Made by a program: the position numbers and the translations under genes. DNA of 34,003 nucleotides from Anaerolineales bacterium (GTDB lineage Bacteria > Chloroflexota > Anaerolineae > Anaerolineales > UBA11858): contig JAIORG010000066.1 in assembly GCA_021108255.1 (NCBI GenBank), positions 1 through 34,003 of the forward strand. The letters are read 5' to 3'. The notes below the pieces were generated by a model, which searched no databases, was not told where the DNA came from, and worked only from the letters and a program-made list of their open reading frames with translations. Shown here in pieces: positions 23,699 to 32,057 of the stretch (its first letter is position 1; each line of letters starts with the position of its first letter).

Positions 23699-24193
23699 TT
23701 AATCCTGGGTTTTGATCCTGTGGGCAGGAAAGCCGTTTAATGTGTGTTTGGCTATTGATACAATTTTCAAGGGACCCGGGTCGCTGCTGGTAGTTAGATT
23801 TTTCTGCAGGATGGGACCCAAAGGCTTTGAAATAAATAACGCCAATACACTCAAAGCGGTTATTACGGGAATCCGCTCAAATTTATCCCGTGTTCGCTCC
23901 CCGACACCCAATAACCCTACGGCTCCAGCCAGGCCGGCTGCAAAACCGGAAACTAGCAGATTAGTCCCGCAGTTTTGATGAATTGCCAGATTGCTCTGCC
24001 CGGACTTTAATTTTTCCAGAGCGTCAGAAATGGTTTGACTCAGTTCTCCGGTCGGGAGCTCACCCAGAATCCAGAAACCGCCCGCATCAGAATGCCCGGC
24101 GAAGGGCTTCCCGGGATGGGTTTTGGCCAATAAATTCAGTGTGGCATGTTCCAGGCCGTGATTGCGGCGCGTACGCGAAATTAGAGAGCTCAT
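23699..24193 (-). CDS. DUF6391-like membrane protein
   Basis: Protein of 164 residues resembling DUF6391, a family I associate with cyanobacteria and Chloroflexota and for which no function is known. The N-terminus RRNHGLEHATLNLLA is the most conserved-looking part and contains HGLEH, formally an HxxEH pattern. A second block, FAGHSDAGGFWILGELP, and then NCGTNLLVSGFAAGLAGAVGLLG lead into two hydrophobic segments. It is the first gene of the reverse operon with holA and the M16 pair. No catalytic function should be assumed. Confidence 0.7.
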   Translation of the reverse strand: MSSLISRTRRNHGLEHATLNLLAKTHPGKPFAGHSDAGGFWILGELPTGELSQTISDALEKLKSGQSNLAIHQNCGTNLLVSGFAAGLAGAVGLLGVGERTRDKFERIPVITALSVLALFISKPLGPILQKNLTTSSDPGPLKIVSIAKHTLNGFPAHRIKTQD

Positions 24194-24421
24194 AAGATTG
24201 GCCTAACAATGGGTGGGTAAATAAGATAAAATTTATAATCCCCAGTCCGAAATTTCTTATATTCTGATTCAAAATGGGGAGATAAATTTACCTAATATCC
24301 CGAATAAATTACCCGATCAGTAGGATTTCTATTTTACTAGAGAACCGTGATAAATACTACTGGAGGTGATGGTAAAAAATACAGTTCTGAGAAAGCTGAT
24401 ATCGATGCTTAAAACTTCACA

Positions 24422-24430
24422 TGCTATAAT
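24422..24430 (+). promoter_or_regulatory. extended -10 promoter of the epimerase gene
   Basis: TGC followed by TATAAT forms a perfect extended -10 element. The -35 region is weak (TCGATG-like). The predicted start near 24437 lies about 36 bp before the ATG at 24473. Confidence 0.5.
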
Positions 24431-24472
24431 TGCCTAGCTGTACAAATTTGCAGGAGAGTAGAAAACAGGTAT

Positions 24473-25405
24473 ATGAAAACTTTAATTACAGGGGTGGCCG
24501 GTTTTTTAGGGTCGGCATTGGCCCAAAAATTAATTGAGAACGGACATGAAGTGCTGGGGCTGGACGACCTGTCTACCGGAAAGGAAGAAGCGATTCCCTC
24601 CCAGGTGCAATTTGAGCTGGGAGATATGCTGGATCGGCCAAAGCTGTGGACCTTGCTCCAGGGGGTGGAATGTGTTTTCCATCTCGCTGCCCGGGTCGCA
24701 GTCCGGGAATCCATTCTTTATCCCCGGGAATATAACAGTACCAATGTCGGCGGAACGGTTAGTGTGATGGAAGCCATGCGCGATGTGGGTGTAAAGCGAG
24801 TGGTATTTACTTCCTCAGGTGCGGTTTATGGCGCCCAGGAAGAACAGCCTCTCCACGAAGATATGCGTCCTGCGCCGGACTCACCATACGCTGTTTCAAA
24901 ACTCTCGGCTGAATATTATGTCAAAACAATTGGTAATTTGTGGGGTATAGAAACCGTCACCCTGCGGGTTTTTAATGCCTTTGGCCCCGGTCAGCATACA
25001 CCGGCAGATCATCCGCCGGTGATAGCGAACTTCCTCAAGCAAGCGGTCCAGGATGGAACCATGGTCATTCATAACGGCGGGACCCAAACCAGGGATTTTG
25101 TATACCTGGATGATGTGGTGGAAGCTCTGATTAAAGCAAGCAGCGCTTCGAATGTTGACGGCAAGACAATAAATATCGGCAGCGGCAAAGAAGTCAGCAT
25201 CGTTGATCTGGCACAAAGGGTGGTTGATTTAACCGGTGTGAAAACAGAGTCGATCTTTAATCCCAAATCCAAGGGTGGAGTAAGCAGGATGAGGGCAGAT
25301 ATCACAAGGGCTGCGGACCTGTTGGGTTATCAGCCAAAGCATACCCTTTCTGAGGGATTGAAGCTGACCCTGGAACGGGATCCCCGCTACCAAGTTTCGG
25401 ATTGA
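24473..25405 (+). CDS. NAD-dependent epimerase/dehydratase (extended SDR)
   Basis: Nucleotide-sugar epimerase or dehydratase of 310 residues. The NAD-binding Rossmann motif is GVAGFLGSALAQKL (residues 7-20), followed by the acidic LGLDDLSTG, the VFHLAARVAV strand, FTSSGAVYG and the catalytic YAVSK (Tyr139, Lys143). Its overall pattern resembles UDP-glucose 4-epimerase-like enzymes of surface polysaccharide pathways, though the sugar is not predictable. The later NAFGPGQ and RDFVYLDDVVEA blocks are typical. AGGAGA lies a little far upstream of the ATG, so the start is likely but not certain. Confidence 0.93.
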   Translation: MKTLITGVAGFLGSALAQKLIENGHEVLGLDDLSTGKEEAIPSQVQFELGDMLDRPKLWTLLQGVECVFHLAARVAVRESILYPREYNSTNVGGTVSVMEAMRDVGVKRVVFTSSGAVYGAQEEQPLHEDMRPAPDSPYAVSKLSAEYYVKTIGNLWGIETVTLRVFNAFGPGQHTPADHPPVIANFLKQAVQDGTMVIHNGGTQTRDFVYLDDVVEALIKASSASNVDGKTINIGSGKEVSIVDLAQRVVDLTGVKTESIFNPKSKGGVSRMRADITRAADLLGYQPKHTLSEGLKLTLERDPRYQVSD

Positions 25406-25546
25406 TAGGCCCCCTTTGGTAAATTGCTAAAATTTCCCTCATTGGAGTCAACCGGGCAAGGCGAATCGTGCTTTTAGTCCCGGCATTTGAGTTCTTAATA
25501 ATTGAAAGAAATTTATTAGCTTATCCTCTTTTTGAGGTCGATATTG

Positions 25547-25552
25547 TACAAT
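25547..25552 (+). promoter_or_regulatory. -10 element implying a leaderless glycosylase mRNA
   Basis: TACAAT ends six bases before the ATG at 25559, so transcription would begin at or next to the start codon. No Shine-Dalgarno is present. A convincing -35 is not visible. Confidence 0.4.
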
Positions 25553-25558
25553 ACCCCT

Positions 25559-26167
25559 ATGACTGACAGGTTATCAGCTTCTTTTTATACCCGGGACACA
25601 GTGCAGGTAGCCCGGGAATTGATTGGCAAACGGCTGGTACGATTGGATGGAAAACGACGGATTGCAGGCGTGATCACCGAAACTGAAGCCTACCGGGGAG
25701 AGGATGATTTAGCCTGCCACTGCCGATCTGGACAAACACCGCGGACAGTAATCATGTATGGGCCTCCCGGTAAAGCGTATGTATATTTTGTCTACGGCAT
25801 GCACTGGTTGTTGAATATTGTGACTGAAAAAGATGGATATCCCGGTGCCGTGTTGATCCGGGCAATTCATCCGGAAGAAGGATTGGACCTGATCGCCAAG
25901 CGCAGAAATGGCAAACCCCAAAAACAATGGGTAGATGGGCCAGCTAAGCTCTGCCAGGCGCTTGGGATAGATGGCGGGTTCAATGGCGTGGATACTTGCA
26001 GCAATGATGCCCATGTTTTTGTTGAGACTGGAATAGAGATACCATCGGCTTTGATTCAAAAAACACCGCGGATAGGGCTGGAAAAAGTCCCCGAACCCTG
26101 GCGGAGCAAACCCTGGCGGTTTGCCTTAACTGACCCGAACTTGATCCTCCGGGAAAGTAAAGAATAA
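25559..26167 (+). CDS. 3-methyladenine DNA glycosylase, AAG/MPG type
   Basis: Base-excision repair enzyme of 202 residues that removes alkylated purines from DNA. Family blocks are ARELIGKRLVR, GVITETEAYRGEDDLACH with the catalytic Glu, RTVIMYGPPGKAYVYFVYGMHWLLNIV with the intercalating-tyrosine region, GAVLIRAIHPEEG, and DGPAKLCQALGI. The ORF track uses TTG at 25532. The ATG at 25559 is preferred because homologues begin about ten residues before FYTRDTVQVAREL and the TTG has no ribosome binding site. The gene may be leaderless. Confidence 0.94.
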   Translation: MTDRLSASFYTRDTVQVARELIGKRLVRLDGKRRIAGVITETEAYRGEDDLACHCRSGQTPRTVIMYGPPGKAYVYFVYGMHWLLNIVTEKDGYPGAVLIRAIHPEEGLDLIAKRRNGKPQKQWVDGPAKLCQALGIDGGFNGVDTCSNDAHVFVETGIEIPSALIQKTPRIGLEKVPEPWRSKPWRFALTDPNLILRESKE

Positions 26168-26188
26168 TTAAGAATAACTGGAGAGTAT

Positions 26189-26662
26189 ATGTTTAAGAAA
26201 CGCGAAGAGCCTACCCCGAAAATTGATGTTGTTCCGGCTCAGATCCGGGTAACCTCCATCCTCGGAGAAAGCACCAGCTGGAAAGGTGAATTGACCGGGA
26301 AAGGCGGTATTCGGATTGAAGGCTTGTTTGAAGGAACAATTGATCTGGAGGGCTTAATCATCGTGGACCGGAAGGGACGGGTAGAAAGTGATCTGATCAA
26401 GGCTGATACGGTGATAATTGGTGGTTCTGTTCGCAGTGATATCCAGGCCAAGCGGGTTGAAATACGCAGCACTGGACGGGTCTGGGGGAATGTAACTACC
26501 GTTCTCTTTTCCACAGAAGAAGGCGCCTATCTGCGGGGAGAAATTCAGATGGAAGAAGATGTATCGGAAGAAGACAAGTCCGGACCCGTTGAGTCTGACC
26601 CCGTTAAGGATAAACAGAAAAAGGTTAAGCCAGAATTAACACCCAAAAAGACCAAAGAATAA
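26189..26662 (+). CDS. bactofilin (polymer-forming cytoskeletal protein)
   Basis: Protein of 157 residues. Its central domain (about residues 20-115) is the bactofilin right-handed beta-helix, starting TSWKGELTGKGGIRIEGLFEGTI, with repeats of roughly 17 residues rich in glycine and valine. The N-terminal tail is short and the C-terminal tail is charged (lysine and glutamate-rich), both presumably disordered. Bactofilins polymerise without nucleotide into filaments and serve in cell shape or as scaffolds for envelope enzymes. GGAG lies before the ATG. The downstream esterase lipoprotein begins 10 bp after the stop. Confidence 0.95.
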   Translation: MFKKREEPTPKIDVVPAQIRVTSILGESTSWKGELTGKGGIRIEGLFEGTIDLEGLIIVDRKGRVESDLIKADTVIIGGSVRSDIQAKRVEIRSTGRVWGNVTTVLFSTEEGAYLRGEIQMEEDVSEEDKSGPVESDPVKDKQKKVKPELTPKKTKE

Positions 26663-26672
26663 GAGGACTAAC

Positions 26673-27599
26673 TTGAAATACTCCTGGCTTCTTGGATTAA
26701 TCTTGATTTTGGCGCTGACCGCCTGCGGAAGTGGTGTGCCCACCAACCAGGTAGTACCTTCAATATCTTCAAGTCCTGATTCCAGCACTCTGGAAATTTC
26801 CCCGGATCCTTCCGATAACACACCTGATCCTGATCCTGTGCAAACCATTGAACTTGTCAGTCCTACTTCTGCAGCAGAGAAAATTCCCTGCCTGGACGAG
26901 GCTGGTTTGATTCAGCCGTTTTCTATCCCCGTCTCAAGAACCCAGGATGAAATATCTGGCAGGATTTATACTCCGCCTTGTTATGGCGCAGATCTGGATC
27001 AGAATTACCCCACATTGTATTTACTGCACGGAGCAACTGAGACTGACCAGCAGTGGGAAGAACTTGGCATTGATAAATTGGTAGATACCCTTATTTCCCA
27101 TGACGATCTTCTTCCCTTGATTATAATTATGCCCAGAGAAGACAGCTGGATTCCCCTTCCCGAGAATCAATTTGGAGATCATTTAGTTAAGGACCTGATC
27201 CCCTGGGTGGATGCGCATTATCGAACTCTGGCGGAAAGGGAGTACCGGGCAATCGGCGGTCTGTCCCGCGGTGGCAACTGGGCGGTTCGGATCGGTTTAA
27301 TGCATTGGGCCTTGTTTGAAGCAATTGGAGCACATAGCGCGCCCTTGTTTTATGGCGATTTAGATCGAATTCCCAACTGGATTGAGGCGATTCCTGAATC
27401 AAAAATCCCCCGCCTTTATCTCGATATAGGGCAGGACGACACTGATCGGGAGGATGCCGCAGCCTTTGAAAACCTGTTGGTAGAATTGAGCATTCCCCAT
27501 TCCTGGTATCAATTTACCGGTATGCACGAAGAATCCTACTGGCATGCGCACCTGGATAAGTATCTGTTATGGTACAGTTCAGGGTGGGGAGAAAAATAA
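26673..27599 (+). CDS. secreted lipoprotein esterase (esterase D/feruloyl esterase-like fold)
   Basis: Protein of 308 residues. It has a lipoprotein signal peptide with lipobox LTAC (Cys18), a serine- and proline-rich linker to about residue 70, then an alpha/beta-hydrolase domain of the putative esterase (PF00756-like) family. Visible elements are the LYLLHGATETDQQW oxyanion region, the nucleophile elbow GLSRGG with Ser198, an acidic candidate in LDIGQDDTD, and histidine candidates in GMHEESYWHAHLDKYL. The enzyme probably acts on an extracellular ester. The start is TTG with AAGAGGA upstream, so it is somewhat less certain. It is probably cotranscribed with the bactofilin gene. Confidence 0.85.
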   Translation: MKYSWLLGLILILALTACGSGVPTNQVVPSISSSPDSSTLEISPDPSDNTPDPDPVQTIELVSPTSAAEKIPCLDEAGLIQPFSIPVSRTQDEISGRIYTPPCYGADLDQNYPTLYLLHGATETDQQWEELGIDKLVDTLISHDDLLPLIIIMPREDSWIPLPENQFGDHLVKDLIPWVDAHYRTLAEREYRAIGGLSRGGNWAVRIGLMHWALFEAIGAHSAPLFYGDLDRIPNWIEAIPESKIPRLYLDIGQDDTDREDAAAFENLLVELSIPHSWYQFTGMHEESYWHAHLDKYLLWYSSGWGEK

Positions 27600-27683
27600 T
27601 ATTTGAATTCTGGTTATGTTCCCGTCTGGAAATATGATAAAGATAGATCCTAAATCAAAGTTAGGTGTAAAGAGGAAACTAAA

Positions 27684-29390
27684 ATGAAAACCCCTGGATT
27701 TGAAGTATTTATGACCCTGAACTGGGAAGGTATCCAGCCCTTATATCAGCAGTTGGAGGATATTGAGCTGACTGAAGAATCTCTGGATTTATGGATGGAG
27801 GGTTGGTCTGATCTGAGGAAATTGGTGGATGAACGATATGCCCGCCTGGTGCTGGCAACTCACCTGGATACTACTGATGAGGAAAAAGAGAAGCGTTTCC
27901 ACGATTTTTTGGAGCATGTCTACCCATCCGCGCAGGCTGCTGACCAGTGTTTAAAGGAGAAACTTCTAGGGAGTGAATTGACGCCAAAGGGAATGGCGTT
28001 AGTGTTAAAGAAAATGCAGGCGGAAGCAGATCTGTTCTGCGAGGATAACCTGCCTTTGATGACGGAAGAGAGTAAACTTGGAACTCAATACAGTAAAATC
28101 CTCGGCGCACAAACTGTTCAGTGGCAGGAGGAGGAACTGACCTTGGTGCAGGTTAAATCTGCCCTTTTAACCACAGACAGGGCGGTCCGGAAAGAACTCT
28201 GGGAGCTCTCGTCCCAGCGTCAACTTGAGGATAGGGAGGCTATTAACGAACTCTGGAAGAAGTTCTTGGCAGTTCGGGGAAAAATGGCGTCCAATGCGGA
28301 TTTTCCGGATTATCGGGCTTTCCGCTGGCAGCAGCAGCTCCGGCTGGATTACAGCCCCAAGGAAAGCCGGCAATTTATTGACGCAGTGAAGGAAGTAGTT
28401 GTCCCGGCAGCAACGCGTGTTTACGACCGGTATCAATCCCGACTGGGTATAGATCAAGTCCGCCCCTGGGATTTGATGAACAATCAAACTACCTTCAGTC
28501 TGCCCGCCATCCAGGCTTTTAAAACTGAGGAGGAGTTCACCTCCCGGGTGGGGAATATACTTGATTGTCTGGATCCAGTATTGGGTGGATATTTTAAATC
28601 CATGCGGGAAAATGATTTGCTGGATTTGATGAATCGGAAAGGGAAAGGGCCGGGTGGTTTTTGCACCTCATTCGCTACCCTGGGTGTGCCGTTTATTTTT
28701 ATGAATGCGGTTGGTCAAGGATCCGATCTGCGGGTGCTTTTCCATGAAAGCGGCCATGCTTTCCATGTCTTTGAGCGGATTAATCTACCTTATCATCACC
28801 AATGGCGGTCGGGAATGGAGTTTGCGGAAGTCGCTTCAACAGCTATGGAGTTATTGGCTGAGCCCTACCTTTCAGAAGATAAGGGAGGATTTTTGTCCGC
28901 TGAGGATGCAGCCCGGACCAGATTATTAAACCTGGAGGAGAAGCTGCTTTTCTGGCCGTATATGTCAGTTGTGGTTGATTTCCAACACTGGGTTTATGAG
29001 AATCATAGCCTGGCCAGCAACCCGGATGCCTGTGATAACAAATGGTCGGAATTGATTGACTACTATATGCCCGGCATTAACTGGGAAGGATATGAAGATG
29101 TGAAGATGACCGGGTGGCATCGAAAACTCCATATCCATCAAGCGCCTTTTTATTACATTGAATATGGCTTGGCTTCACTAGGCGCATTTCAAATTTGGGA
29201 GAATGCCCAGAAAGATCGGGCAAAAGCGCTTCAGGATTACCGCCAGTCTTTGGCGCTGGGCGGTACTGCGACTCTTCCCGAGTTGTACAATGCTGCAGGT
29301 GCGAACCTGTCGTTTGATTCGGACACCCTGGGTTCAGCAGTTCAGTTAATTGAAAAAACCATGGCTGAACTAGAAACACAGCTGACTTGA
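27684..29390 (+). CDS. M3 family oligoendopeptidase
   Basis: Zinc metallopeptidase of 568 residues, related to oligoendopeptidase F. It has a long helical N-terminal half and the zinc motif HESGH (His354, Glu355, His358) in VLFHESGHAFHVF. The third ligand Glu lies in the following GMEFAEVASTAMELL. KGPGGFCTSFA just before is typical of the family. The C-terminal APFYYIEYGLASLGAFQIW block binds substrate. There is no signal peptide, so it likely hydrolyses short peptides in the cytoplasm. The ATG has AAAGAGGAAA upstream. The gene stands alone between two intergenic gaps. Confidence 0.95.
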   Translation: MKTPGFEVFMTLNWEGIQPLYQQLEDIELTEESLDLWMEGWSDLRKLVDERYARLVLATHLDTTDEEKEKRFHDFLEHVYPSAQAADQCLKEKLLGSELTPKGMALVLKKMQAEADLFCEDNLPLMTEESKLGTQYSKILGAQTVQWQEEELTLVQVKSALLTTDRAVRKELWELSSQRQLEDREAINELWKKFLAVRGKMASNADFPDYRAFRWQQQLRLDYSPKESRQFIDAVKEVVVPAATRVYDRYQSRLGIDQVRPWDLMNNQTTFSLPAIQAFKTEEEFTSRVGNILDCLDPVLGGYFKSMRENDLLDLMNRKGKGPGGFCTSFATLGVPFIFMNAVGQGSDLRVLFHESGHAFHVFERINLPYHHQWRSGMEFAEVASTAMELLAEPYLSEDKGGFLSAEDAARTRLLNLEEKLLFWPYMSVVVDFQHWVYENHSLASNPDACDNKWSELIDYYMPGINWEGYEDVKMTGWHRKLHIHQAPFYYIEYGLASLGAFQIWENAQKDRAKALQDYRQSLALGGTATLPELYNAAGANLSFDSDTLGSAVQLIEKTMAELETQLT

Positions 29391-29468
29391 ATATCCGGGT
29401 AAGATATAAATAAGGAAAACTAGAATTATCCTGGTTTTGGTTCCAGTATCTGGGTGAATTATTTGTCA

Positions 29469-29498
29469 TTGCCCGAGGGAGAAACTCTCCGTTATAAT
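29469..29498 (+). promoter_or_regulatory. promoter of the sugar nucleotidyltransferase gene
   Basis: TTGCCC at 29469-29474 and a perfect TATAAT at 29493-29498 are 18 bp apart. A small palindrome GGAGA-AAC-TCTCC occupies the spacer. The ATG lies 37 bp further on. Confidence 0.55.
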
Positions 29499-29534
29499 AA
29501 ATTTTCAGTTTAGTGATTAGGAAAAAGGGAAACA

Positions 29535-30548
29535 ATGGACAAAATACTAAAGGTTGTCATTCCCATGGCTGGCTACGGGAAGCGGCTCCGACCTCATACT
29601 TGGAGCCGACCTAAACAGCTGATTAGCATGGCTGGTAAAAACGTTATTGAGCATGTGCTGGATACATTCTCTACCCTTCCTGAAGACATAAAGATTGAAT
29701 TTGTCTTTATTGTCGGCTATTTGGGGGAAACAATTCAGGCCTTTATGGAAGCAGAGTATCCGGATCTGACTGTGCATTATGTGGTCCAGGAGGAAATGCG
29801 CGGCCAATCCCATGCTATTTACCTTGCCAAAGAACATATCAATGGCCCGATGATCATGGTTTTTGCGGACACATTGATTGAAACTAACCTTGCTTTCCTG
29901 GAGCAGGAAAAATCAGATATTGTCGCCTGGGTTAAGCCAGTACCGGATCCCCGGCGGTTTGGTGTTGCCGAGGTAGGCAAGGATCAGCAGGTTACACGCT
30001 TAATTGAAAAACCAGAAGCCATGGATAACAACCTGGCACTGGTTGGTTTCTATTATTTCAAAAAAGGCCAGGATTTAATCCAGGCCATTGAAAAACAGAT
30101 GGACCAAAAAGTCCAGCTTAAAGGGGAGTTTTTCCTGGCGGACGCAATAAACATTATGCTTGATGGGGAAAGTTGTAACATGCGTATCCAGAAAGTCAAT
30201 GTTTGGCTGGATGCCGGCACATTTGAAGCAGTGTTGAGCACCAACCGTTACTTACTGGAGCACGGATATGATAATTCCGAAAAAGCCGGAGGACGAATGG
30301 GAGTTAATATCATTCCTCCTGTTTATATTCATCCCGAAGCGGAAGTGGAATCTTCGGTCATCGGACCTCACACTGCCATTGAAGCTGGCTGCCGAATATT
30401 TGGAAGTATTATCCAGAATTCCATCGTGGAGAAGAATACCCAGATAGAAGACGTGATTCTGGAAGGTTCCATGATAGGGCAAAATAGCCGGTTGAAGGGG
30501 GGATCCTATTCTATCAATATCGGGGACAATACAGAGGTAGAACTCTGA
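29535..30548 (+). CDS. sugar-1-phosphate nucleotidyltransferase with C-terminal left-handed beta-helix
   Basis: Enzyme of 337 residues that makes an NDP-sugar from NTP and a sugar 1-phosphate. The N-terminal domain starts VVIPMAGYGKRLRPHTWSRPKQL, with the GxGxRLxP-type nucleotide loop and PKQL signature of the RmlA/GlmU superfamily. It also has MIMVFADTLIE and the FGVAEVGKDQQVTRLIEKPE substrate block. After VWLDAGTFEAVLSTNRYLL, residues 250-337 show hexapeptide-type repeats such as VIGPHTAIEAG, the left-handed beta-helix found in bifunctional or trimeric members. It likely feeds envelope polysaccharide synthesis. The exact sugar is not predictable. Confidence 0.92.
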   Translation: MDKILKVVIPMAGYGKRLRPHTWSRPKQLISMAGKNVIEHVLDTFSTLPEDIKIEFVFIVGYLGETIQAFMEAEYPDLTVHYVVQEEMRGQSHAIYLAKEHINGPMIMVFADTLIETNLAFLEQEKSDIVAWVKPVPDPRRFGVAEVGKDQQVTRLIEKPEAMDNNLALVGFYYFKKGQDLIQAIEKQMDQKVQLKGEFFLADAINIMLDGESCNMRIQKVNVWLDAGTFEAVLSTNRYLLEHGYDNSEKAGGRMGVNIIPPVYIHPEAEVESSVIGPHTAIEAGCRIFGSIIQNSIVEKNTQIEDVILEGSMIGQNSRLKGGSYSINIGDNTEVEL

Positions 30549-30585
30549 TAAATATTTTTCCACAGCATACCTCCTGGGGAGTTAA

Positions 30586-31749
30586 ATGAGCCGAGAATTC
30601 GTCGCCGAACGCGTTGCTACTCTTAAACCATCAGGCATCAGGAAATTTTTTGACATCGTTGCTACGATGGATGATGTGATCTCGCTTGGGATCGGGGAGC
30701 CGGATTTCACAACTCCGGAACCCATTCTGGAGGCAGGCATTAAGGCGATCAGGAATGGAGAGACCCATTACACCTCGAATGCCGGCATTTATGAACTCAG
30801 AGAAGCAATCTCTGACTTGCTTGAGGAAAAATACCAGGTCCGATATGACCCTGCTGATGAGGTTGTGATTACAGTAGGAGTATCAGAGGCGCTTTACCTG
30901 GCGCTGACAGCTGTGATTAATCCGGGAGAGGAAATTATTATCCCTACCCCTTGTTTTGTTTCCTATCAGGCGGAAGTGATTCTGGCAGGCGGCGTACCGA
31001 TTGAAATTCCAGGGTCAATAGAGAATAAGTTTCAGCCAGAACCAGGGTTAATTGAAGCTGCTATCACACCGCAGACCAAGGCAATCTTCATTGGATTTCC
31101 CAATAACCCTACCGGCGCTGTGGCAACCCGGGAGAATTTACTTGAAATCAGTCGAATCGCGGAAGAACACGATTTGGTAGTTATTTCAGATGAAATCTAT
31201 GACAGTCTGGTTTATGGAGTGGAGCATGTTTGTTTTGCATCACTGCCGGGAATGAAGAAGCGAACCATCACTCTGGGGGGATTCTCAAAAAGTTATGCGA
31301 TGACGGGTTGGCGGGTGGGTTACGCGGCAGCGCCGGCAGAGATTCTACACGGATTAGTTCGGATTCATCAATATACCGTCATGTCCGCACCTTCCATATC
31401 GCAGTTGGCAGCTCTGGCTGCATTGCAACATGGGGCTGACTACGCGGAAGAGATGCGGGTAAAATATGACCGCCGCCGGCAGCTAATCGTCTCCCGGTTA
31501 AATGACATTGGACTGGAAACTTTTATGCCGCAGGGCGCATTTTATGCTTTCCCGAAAATCGAGAGTACGGGCCTGGATGATGATCAGTTTGCTCATAAAT
31601 TACTGAAAGAAGAAAAGGTGGCGGTTGTCCCCGGTTCTGCTTTCGGTGCCGGCGGTGCTGGTTTTGTGCGCTGTTCCTATGCAACCAGTTATGAAAAGAT
31701 TGAAAAAGCGCTTGATCGGATTGAAATTTTTGTGAATCACTGCAGCTAA
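30586..31749 (+). CDS. PLP-dependent class I/II aminotransferase
   Basis: Fold-type I aminotransferase of 387 residues, similar to aspartate/alanine-type enzymes. The Schiff-base lysine is Lys235 in GGFSKSYAMTGWRVGY. Other landmarks are SLGIGEPDFTTPEPI near the N-terminus, NAGIYELREAI, IGFPNNPTGAV with the conserved Asn, VISDEIYDSLVYG with the PLP-contacting Asp and Tyr, and FVRCSYATSYE with the substrate-carboxylate Arg. Substrate specificity cannot be fixed from this. GGGGAG lies 6 bp before the ATG. It follows the nucleotidyltransferase by 37 bp and may share its transcript. Confidence 0.95.
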   Translation: MSREFVAERVATLKPSGIRKFFDIVATMDDVISLGIGEPDFTTPEPILEAGIKAIRNGETHYTSNAGIYELREAISDLLEEKYQVRYDPADEVVITVGVSEALYLALTAVINPGEEIIIPTPCFVSYQAEVILAGGVPIEIPGSIENKFQPEPGLIEAAITPQTKAIFIGFPNNPTGAVATRENLLEISRIAEEHDLVVISDEIYDSLVYGVEHVCFASLPGMKKRTITLGGFSKSYAMTGWRVGYAAAPAEILHGLVRIHQYTVMSAPSISQLAALAALQHGADYAEEMRVKYDRRRQLIVSRLNDIGLETFMPQGAFYAFPKIESTGLDDDQFAHKLLKEEKVAVVPGSAFGAGGAGFVRCSYATSYEKIEKALDRIEIFVNHCS

Positions 31750-31784
31750 AACCAGTATTCAGTAGTCAGGAAATCAAATAATTC

Positions 31785-31916
31785 TGTCTTTGCGAGGGAG
31801 CGGAGAGGACGAAGCAATCTCATGGAAATTTCAAGAGTTACCAGTCTTCATTGGTAGTTGGAGATGATTTGGAGATTGCCGAGTCAGGAAGCTAAGCTTC
31901 CTTTTTCTCAATGACA
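31785..31916. repeat. interspersed inverted-repeat element (TTGCGAG / GCAATCTC type)
   Basis: A 132-bp element between convergent genes. Its left end TGTCTTTGCGAG with GCAATCTC at 31814-31821 is mirrored by GAGATTGC at 31872-31879 and a right end TCTCAATGACA. Similar intergenic repeats with CATTGCGAG and GAAGCAATCTC are, to my recollection, widespread in bacterial genomes. No ORF lies inside. Confidence 0.7.
31886..31906 (+). terminator. probable terminator after the aminotransferase gene
   Basis: AGGAAGC and GCTTCCT form a 7-bp stem around TAA, followed by five T residues. It lies inside the right half of the interspersed repeat, about 140 bp after the aminotransferase stop. Confidence 0.55.
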
Positions 31917-32057
31917 GTAAAAACATTAACCTCCCCCTATCTCTCCCCTTTTCTCTTTGCCCATTCGTCATTCTATTTCTAGCTTGGGCTTCCGTCCTCG
32001 GTCCCCTGCACTATGTCCTGAGTGTAGTGTGTGTTTAGCGCGTCGAAAGGTCCGATC
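31917..32057. other. intergenic spacer without a recognised feature
   Basis: Spacer between the repeat element and the end of priA on the opposite strand. It is pyrimidine-rich on the forward strand, and no ORF is supported. GATCTT/AAGATC at 32054-32067 is a small inverted repeat at the priA stop, without a T run. Confidence 0.4.

Noticed and set aside
29077-29535. 152-aa reverse ORF across the end of the M3 peptidase gene and the next promoter
   Set aside because: It is antisense to conserved M3 motifs and runs through a clear forward promoter; composition is not protein-like.
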